DNA of 34,665 nucleotides from Actinomycetota bacterium. GTDB lineage: Bacteria; Actinomycetota; Acidimicrobiia; Acidimicrobiales; Ilumatobacteraceae. The stretch covers positions 1 to 34,665 of the forward strand of contig JACQZZ010000069.1 of assembly GCA_016213625.1 (NCBI GenBank). Direction: 5' to 3'. This document shows, piece after piece, positions 31,310-34,665 of the stretch (position 1 is the stretch's first letter; each line of letters begins with the position of its first letter). The notes below the pieces were generated by a model, which searched no databases, had not been told where the DNA came from, and worked only from the letters and a program-made list of their open reading frames with translations. Made by a program: the position numbers and the translations under genes.

Positions 31310-32470
31310 TCAGCCCGGACGGCCGACGCCGACGACCTTGTTCCAGCGCACCGTGGTGACCTCGACGGTCTTGCCGGTCTGCGGTGCGTGGATCATCTGA
31401 CCACCGCCGATGTAGATGCCGACGTGCCCGATGGGTGCGTAATAGAAGATGAGGTCGCCCGGCTGCGCCTGGTCCTTCGGCACGTGCGGCACCGACGCGA
31501 ACTGCGCGGCGCTCTGGTGCGGCAAGTACACGCCGGCTCGACCCCAGGCGTACTTGGTGAGGCCGGAGCAGTCGAACGCCACGCCGGGAGACTCGGCGGC
31601 GAACCGATACGGCACGCCAAGCTGGCCGGACGCGGCCGACACTGCCACACCCGCCTTGCCCGAGACGGGCGGGATGTTCACGGGCGTGACGCCGGCGTTC
31701 GAGCCGCTGCCACTGGTGGTGCCGGTGTTGCCGCCACCGCCGCGAGGAGCGGCCGGGACCGGCGAGTTGCCACCACCGGTGTTGGCCGCGGCGGCGGACG
31801 CAGCGGCAGCCGCGGACGCCGCGGCGGCGGATGCGGCGGCGGCCCGCCGTTCGGCCTCGGCTTCGACCTGTGCAGCACCGAAGTCGGCCTGCGCCTTGGC
31901 GAGCTTGGCGGTGTAGGCGGTCTCGAGCTCGGCGAACTGCTGCTGCTTCTGCTCGAGTGTGGCGACGAGCGCCGCGGCCTCGGCCTGCTTGCTCTCGAGG
32001 TGCGCCTTCTCCTTGGCCAGGTCGTCGACGAGTGACTGCAGTTCGTCTTCGGTGGCTTCACCGGTGTCGAGCGCCACCCGGCTCATCGCGTCCTTCTGCT
32101 CCGCCGCGCTGTAGCTGGCGGCGTCGCTGAACAACGGGCTGAGGGCGCTGCTGCCACCCGACGTGAACTTGGCGACCGCGATGTCCTGCAGCACGCTCTC
32201 GACGACGCCCAACTTGGCCGACATCTCGTCGACCTTGGCCTGTGCGACCACGATGTCGGCGTCGACCTGGGCCTTCTGATCCTGCGCGGCGCCGTAGTCC
32301 TCGTCGAGCTGGCCCATCTGGTTGATCAGGTTGTCCAGCTCGTCCTGTGCCTGCTCGAGCGCCGCCTTGGCGTCGGAGACCCCATCGGCTCGCACCAACT
32401 GCGGGCCACCGATCAGACCGGTGCACAACGCGAGTGCGGCGACGACGGAACGGAAGGCTCTGCGGGACAT
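31310..32470 (-). CDS. secreted NlpC/P60 peptidoglycan hydrolase with coiled-coil N-terminus
   Basis: A 386-residue RipA/PcsB-like cell-wall endopeptidase. A signal peptide (1-28, cut after VRA) leads into two long coiled-coil stretches (about 31-90 and 135-215) of Glu/Gln/Ala-rich heptads. An Ala- then Gly/Thr-rich linker (about 215-268) follows. The C-terminal NlpC/P60 domain has catalytic Cys301 (FDCSGLT), His349 (GHVGIYIG) and His361 (MIHAP). It should cut stem peptides during septation or wall remodelling; the coiled coil is the usual regulatory segment that recruits partners such as FtsEX-type systems (family knowledge). ATG 32470 has a TAGCCT -10 nine bases upstream and a spaced direct repeat at 32491-32506. 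Confidence 0.93.
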   Translation of the reverse strand: MSRRAFRSVVAALALCTGLIGGPQLVRADGVSDAKAALEQAQDELDNLINQMGQLDEDYGAAQDQKAQVDADIVVAQAKVDEMSAKLGVVESVLQDIAVAKFTSGGSSALSPLFSDAASYSAAEQKDAMSRVALDTGEATEDELQSLVDDLAKEKAHLESKQAEAAALVATLEQKQQQFAELETAYTAKLAKAQADFGAAQVEAEAERRAAAASAAAASAAAAASAAAANTGGGNSPVPAAPRGGGGNTGTTSGSGSNAGVTPVNIPPVSGKAGVAVSAASGQLGVPYRFAAESPGVAFDCSGLTKYAWGRAGVYLPHQSAAQFASVPHVPKDQAQPGDLIFYYAPIGHVGIYIGGGQMIHAPQTGKTVEVTTVRWNKVVGVGRPG

Positions 32471-32479
32471 GACCCGAGC

Positions 32480-32485
32480 AGGCTA
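32480..32485 (-). promoter_or_regulatory. candidate -10 (TAGCCT) of the NlpC/P60 gene
   Basis: Minus-strand TANNNT hexamer 9 nt before ATG 32470; no Shine-Dalgarno is visible. Confidence 0.45.
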
Positions 32486-32490
32486 CCAAT

Positions 32491-32506
32491 GTTACGAACC
32501 GGTTGC
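32491..32506. promoter_or_regulatory. direct repeat GTTAC-N6-GTTGC upstream of the NlpC/P60 gene
   Basis: Two half-sites with an 11-bp period, one helical turn, lying between the -10 at 32480-32485 and the expected -35 position. The spaced pentamers resemble sites of OmpR-type response regulators; MtrA, which controls wall hydrolases in actinobacteria, is one candidate. Inference only. Confidence 0.3.
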
Positions 32507-32549
32507 GAAGCGGGCGACGGAGCACCACACGTCGGCCCTGCTCAGGGCG

Positions 32550-34097
32550 TCATTCCCACTCGATGGTGCCCGGAGGTTTCGACGTGATGTCATAGACCAC
32601 CCGGTTCACGCCGCGCACCTCGTTGATGATGCGATTCGACATGGTCTCGAGCAGGTCGTATGGCAGGCGGGCCCAGTCGGCAGTCATGGCGTCGTCGCTG
32701 GTGACCGCCCGGATGATGACGGGGTGGGCGTAGGTGCGCTCGTCGCCCATCACGCCCACCGACCGCACGTCGGCGGCGAGCACCGCGAAGCTCTGCCACA
32801 GCTCGCGCTCGAGGCCGGCCTTGTGGATCTCCTCGCGCACGATGGCGTCGGCGTGCTGCAGCGTGAACACCCGTTCGGGCGTGACCTCTCCGAGGATGCG
32901 CACCCCCAGCCCCGGTCCGGGGAACGGCTGGCGGAGGATGATCTCGTCGGGCAGCCCGAGCTCCTTGCCCAGCCGCCGCACTTCGTCCTTGAACAGGTCG
33001 CGCAACGGCTCGACCAACTTCAGCGTCATGTCCTCGGGCAGGCCGCCCACGTTGTGGTGGCTCTTGATTACCGCTGCCGTGCCGTCGCTACCGCCACTCT
33101 CGATGACGTCGGGGTAGAGCGTGCCCTGCACCAGGTACTCGGCGTCGCTGAGCCCGCCGGTGTGCTCCTCGAAGATGCGAATGAACAGCTCGCCGATGAT
33201 CTTGCGCTTGGCCTCGGGTTCCACCACACCGGCGAGCTTCTCGAAGTAGCGCTCACCGGCGCTGACGTGAATGAGTTCGATGCCCATGTTGCGCTTGAAC
33301 GTCTCAACGATCTGGTCGCTCTCGTTCAGCCGCATCAAACCGGTGTCGACGTAGATGCAGACCAATTGGTGGCCGATGGCCTTGTGCACCAGGGCGGCGG
33401 CCACCGCACTGTCGACACCACCGCTGAGTGCACAGATGACCTTGCCGGTGCCCACCTGTGCCCGCACCGCCGCGACCTGTTCGTCGATGATGCTGGCCAT
33501 GGTCCAGCCGGGTTCGCATCCGGCGAGCACGTGCAGGAACGTCTGCAGCACCAGCATCCCGTACGGGCTGTGCACCACCTCGGGGTGCCACTGCACGCCC
33601 CAGATCTTGCGCTCCGGATCCTCCATCGCTGCCACTGGTGCATCGGGGGTGGAGGCCGTGCACACGAAGCCAGCGGGCGGCACGGTGACCGCGTCGAAAT
33701 GGCTCATCCACACGTCCTGATCGTCGGGAGTGCCCACCAGCAGCGTGGACTCGCCGTCGCGCGTGACCTTCGCCCGGCCGTACTCGCCACGCAGACCGCG
33801 GCCGACGGTGCCACCGAGTTGCTGGGCGATCAGTTGCACGCCGTAGCAGATACCGAGAATGGGGATGCCGAGGTCGTAGATGGCCGGATCGAGCGCGGGG
33901 GCGCCCTCCACGTGCACACTCTTCGGCCCACCGCTGAGGATGATGGCCGACGGCCGGCGCGCCGCCACCTCGGCAGCGGTGATGCGATGCGGGACGATCT
34001 CGGAGTAGACGTTGAGCTCACGGACCCGACGTGCGATCAGCTGGGCGTACTGCGCCCCGAAATCCACCACCAACACCGTGTCCGAACGCTGCGCCAT
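32550..34097 (-). CDS. guaA: GMP synthase (glutamine-hydrolysing)
   Basis: A 515-residue GuaA converting XMP to GMP with ATP and glutamine. The N-terminal class I amidotransferase has Cys84 (GICYG), His171 and Glu173 (GVQWHPEV). The ATP-pyrophosphatase P-loop SGGVDS is at 225-230. The C-terminal dimerisation domain ends in the family-typical GTIEWE. The open frame extends upstream, but ATG 34097 is chosen because a TACCAT -10 (34110-34105) lies exactly 7 nt before it and the alignment starts naturally at [12 protein letters not shown]. It is the GTP supply gene nearest to the c-di-GMP genes, but no link is implied. Confidence 0.98.
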   Translation of the reverse strand: MAQRSDTVLVVDFGAQYAQLIARRVRELNVYSEIVPHRITAAEVAARRPSAIILSGGPKSVHVEGAPALDPAIYDLGIPILGICYGVQLIAQQLGGTVGRGLRGEYGRAKVTRDGESTLLVGTPDDQDVWMSHFDAVTVPPAGFVCTASTPDAPVAAMEDPERKIWGVQWHPEVVHSPYGMLVLQTFLHVLAGCEPGWTMASIIDEQVAAVRAQVGTGKVICALSGGVDSAVAAALVHKAIGHQLVCIYVDTGLMRLNESDQIVETFKRNMGIELIHVSAGERYFEKLAGVVEPEAKRKIIGELFIRIFEEHTGGLSDAEYLVQGTLYPDVIESGGSDGTAAVIKSHHNVGGLPEDMTLKLVEPLRDLFKDEVRRLGKELGLPDEIILRQPFPGPGLGVRILGEVTPERVFTLQHADAIVREEIHKAGLERELWQSFAVLAADVRSVGVMGDERTYAHPVIIRAVTSDDAMTADWARLPYDLLETMSNRIINEVRGVNRVVYDITSKPPGTIEWE

Positions 34098-34104
34098 TCG
34101 GTCG

Positions 34105-34110
34105 ATGGTA
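34105..34110 (-). promoter_or_regulatory. candidate leaderless -10 (TACCAT) of guaA
   Basis: Minus-strand TANNNT hexamer exactly 7 nt before ATG 34097, which decides the start over longer in-frame options. Confidence 0.55.
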
Positions 34111-34152
34111 GGGGAATCAGGCCCGCGCGGTGCGATTCGCTTCCGGGGCTGC

Positions 34153-34158
34153 GACGAT
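34153..34158 (+). promoter_or_regulatory. candidate leaderless -10 (GACGAT) of the small lipoprotein gene
   Basis: Hexamer with A2 and T6, 6 nt before ATG 34165; same sequence and spacing as before GTG 12605. Confidence 0.35.
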
Positions 34159-34164
34159 GGGGCC

Positions 34165-34584
34165 ATGGTCCGTGTGTCCCGATGGTTCACTCCCATGGCG
34201 TTCGCGCTCGTCGTGCTCGGCACCGCGTGCGGGGGCGACAACCCCTATGACGCGGCGAAGAACGACGCCGTCACGGTGCCCGCCGCGAGCACACCCACCG
34301 CCGACACCGCGCTCGTGGGCGACAACGAGTTCCTCCCCGACCGCGACATCGGCGACTGCGTCGGCACGCTCGAACGGCCCGATTGCGGCAGCGCCGAGAA
34401 GGGCACGAAGGGCACGTACCTCACCTTCGCCGTGCTCATCGCCGGGCTGGGGTTCATCTTCTGGCGCATCTCCGTCAGCGTCCGCCGCCGCGATGCTGTC
34501 GTGAATGCACCGGTGAATGCACCGGTGAATGCACCGGTGAGTGCCCCGTCGGACGATGCCCCGAAGGACGCTCCGTCGGCGTGA
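34165..34584 (+). CDS. small membrane lipoprotein with VNAP repeats
   Basis: A 139-residue protein of unknown function. The N-terminus (about 1-22) is a signal ending VVLGTAC, so lipidation of Cys22 is plausible although the lipobox is not ideal. A Cys-containing extracytoplasmic segment ([16 protein letters not shown]) precedes a second hydrophobic helix (about 92-109, [16 protein letters not shown]) and a basic stop-transfer RRR. The cytoplasmic tail is made of VNAP repeats and an acidic Pro-rich end. ATG 34165 is favoured by GACGAT 6 nt upstream; longer frames enter guaA. The stop overlaps the next gene's GTG as GTGA. Confidence 0.7.
   Translation: MVRVSRWFTPMAFALVVLGTACGGDNPYDAAKNDAVTVPAASTPTADTALVGDNEFLPDRDIGDCVGTLERPDCGSAEKGTKGTYLTFAVLIAGLGFIFWRISVSVRRRDAVVNAPVNAPVNAPVSAPSDDAPKDAPSA
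34501..34548 (+). repeat. 12-bp tandem repeat (GTGAATGCACCG x3 plus a diverged copy)
   Basis: Three exact 12-bp copies at 34501-34536 and one diverged copy at 34537-34548, encoding [16 protein letters not shown] in the tail of the lipoprotein. In-frame units allow length variation by slippage. Confidence 0.95.
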
Positions 34585-34665
34585 TCGTCGTACGCGGCGG
34601 GCACACCGAGCGGCTGGCGCTCGAGCCGCTCGACGAACGGCACGCGCCCGGCCTGGTCGCTGCGC
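34581..34665 (+). CDS. probable GNAT acetyltransferase, N-terminus only (cut by window edge)
   Basis: Twenty-eight codons are visible from GTG 34581, reading [28 protein letters not shown]. The 'ERL.LEPL.E.HAP.L' pattern is typical of the first strand and helix of GNAT acetyltransferases of the RimJ/RimL type. The GTG overlaps the preceding stop by 4 nt (GTGA), suggesting coupling with the lipoprotein gene. The core acetyl-CoA motif lies outside the window, so this is tentative. Confidence 0.5.
   Translation, partial: MIVVRGGHTERLALEPLDERHAPGLVAA

Noticed and set aside
32322..34250. Long plus-strand open frame (642 codons) opposite guaA
   Set aside because: Antisense to a complete GuaA with all catalytic motifs; composition is shadow-like and no family is recognisable.
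34245..34643. Minus-strand open frame at the right edge
   Set aside because: Opposite the lipoprotein and GNAT starts, with repeats mirrored from the VNAP coding repeat; no supporting motif.
1..34665. Search for transposase, integrase, phage, toxin-antitoxin, restriction or CRISPR genes
   Set aside because: None of the supported genes belongs to these classes; composition and coding style are uniform, giving no sign of a mobile island.

Overview
The window is a chromosomal segment of a high-GC actinobacterium, most likely outside Mycobacteriales and plausibly Acidimicrobiia/Ilumatobacter-like (inference from gene content, not a database match). It carries glucosyl-3-phosphoglycerate synthase, a SepX/GlpR-like membrane protein, a galU/moeA neighbourhood and a tRNA gene with no encoded CCA. 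About half of the genes have a TANNNT-type -10 hexamer 6-10 nt before the start codon and no Shine-Dalgarno sequence, so they look leaderless. I saw no rRNA, insertion sequence, phage gene or CRISPR array. Coding density is high and no gene-free stretch exceeds 300 bases.

Layout. 1-6175: 3' part of an HrpA RNA helicase, a cysteine hydrolase, a membrane-anchored unknown protein and an exported intradiol-dioxygenase-like lipoprotein. 6176-6355: spacer with a perfect 16-bp hairpin. 6356-9734: gpgS, a FolP2-like pterin-binding protein, a FolB-FolK fusion and an enoyl-CoA hydratase. 9821-15593: a prepilin with a large beta-rich C-terminal domain, an ODP (di-iron metallo-beta-lactamase fold) diguanylate cyclase, a divergent membrane GGDEF-EAL protein and a SemiSWEET-like protein. 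15649-16909: tRNA-Ala(CGC), the SepX/GlpR-like protein and moaC. 16950-22816 (minus strand): a five-gene type IV pilus/pseudopilus operon (pilB, pilC and PilV-, PilW- and PilX-like pseudopilins), each junction overlapping by 4 nt. 22971-26198 (minus strand): a secreted unknown protein, moaA and moeA. 26223-29432: a glycolipid-binding-family protein, an AlkD-like HEAT-repeat protein, galU, a CIRCE operator, a cysteine-free FmdB/Ruc homologue and a SAF-like membrane protein. 29451-34665: a dienelactone hydrolase, an APH-like phosphotransferase, an NlpC/P60 peptidoglycan hydrolase, guaA, a small lipoprotein and the first codons of a probable GNAT acetyltransferase.

How genes may work together. 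The strongest candidate system is a c-di-GMP circuit for surface filaments. The PilB ATPase has the complete 24-5-24 residue MshEN signature, a known c-di-GMP receptor module. The same window encodes a cyclase with a putative O2-sensing di-iron domain, a GGDEF-EAL protein, and a prepilin whose C-terminal domain looks adhesive. A second theme is synteny with the Mycobacterium tuberculosis ruc(Rv0991c)-galU-moeA1/glp-rimJ-sepX region. The CIRCE (HrcA) operator is kept in front of the ruc homologue, but the protein has lost every zinc-binding cysteine. moeA and the gene opposite share a symmetric promoter built on a 16-bp palindrome.
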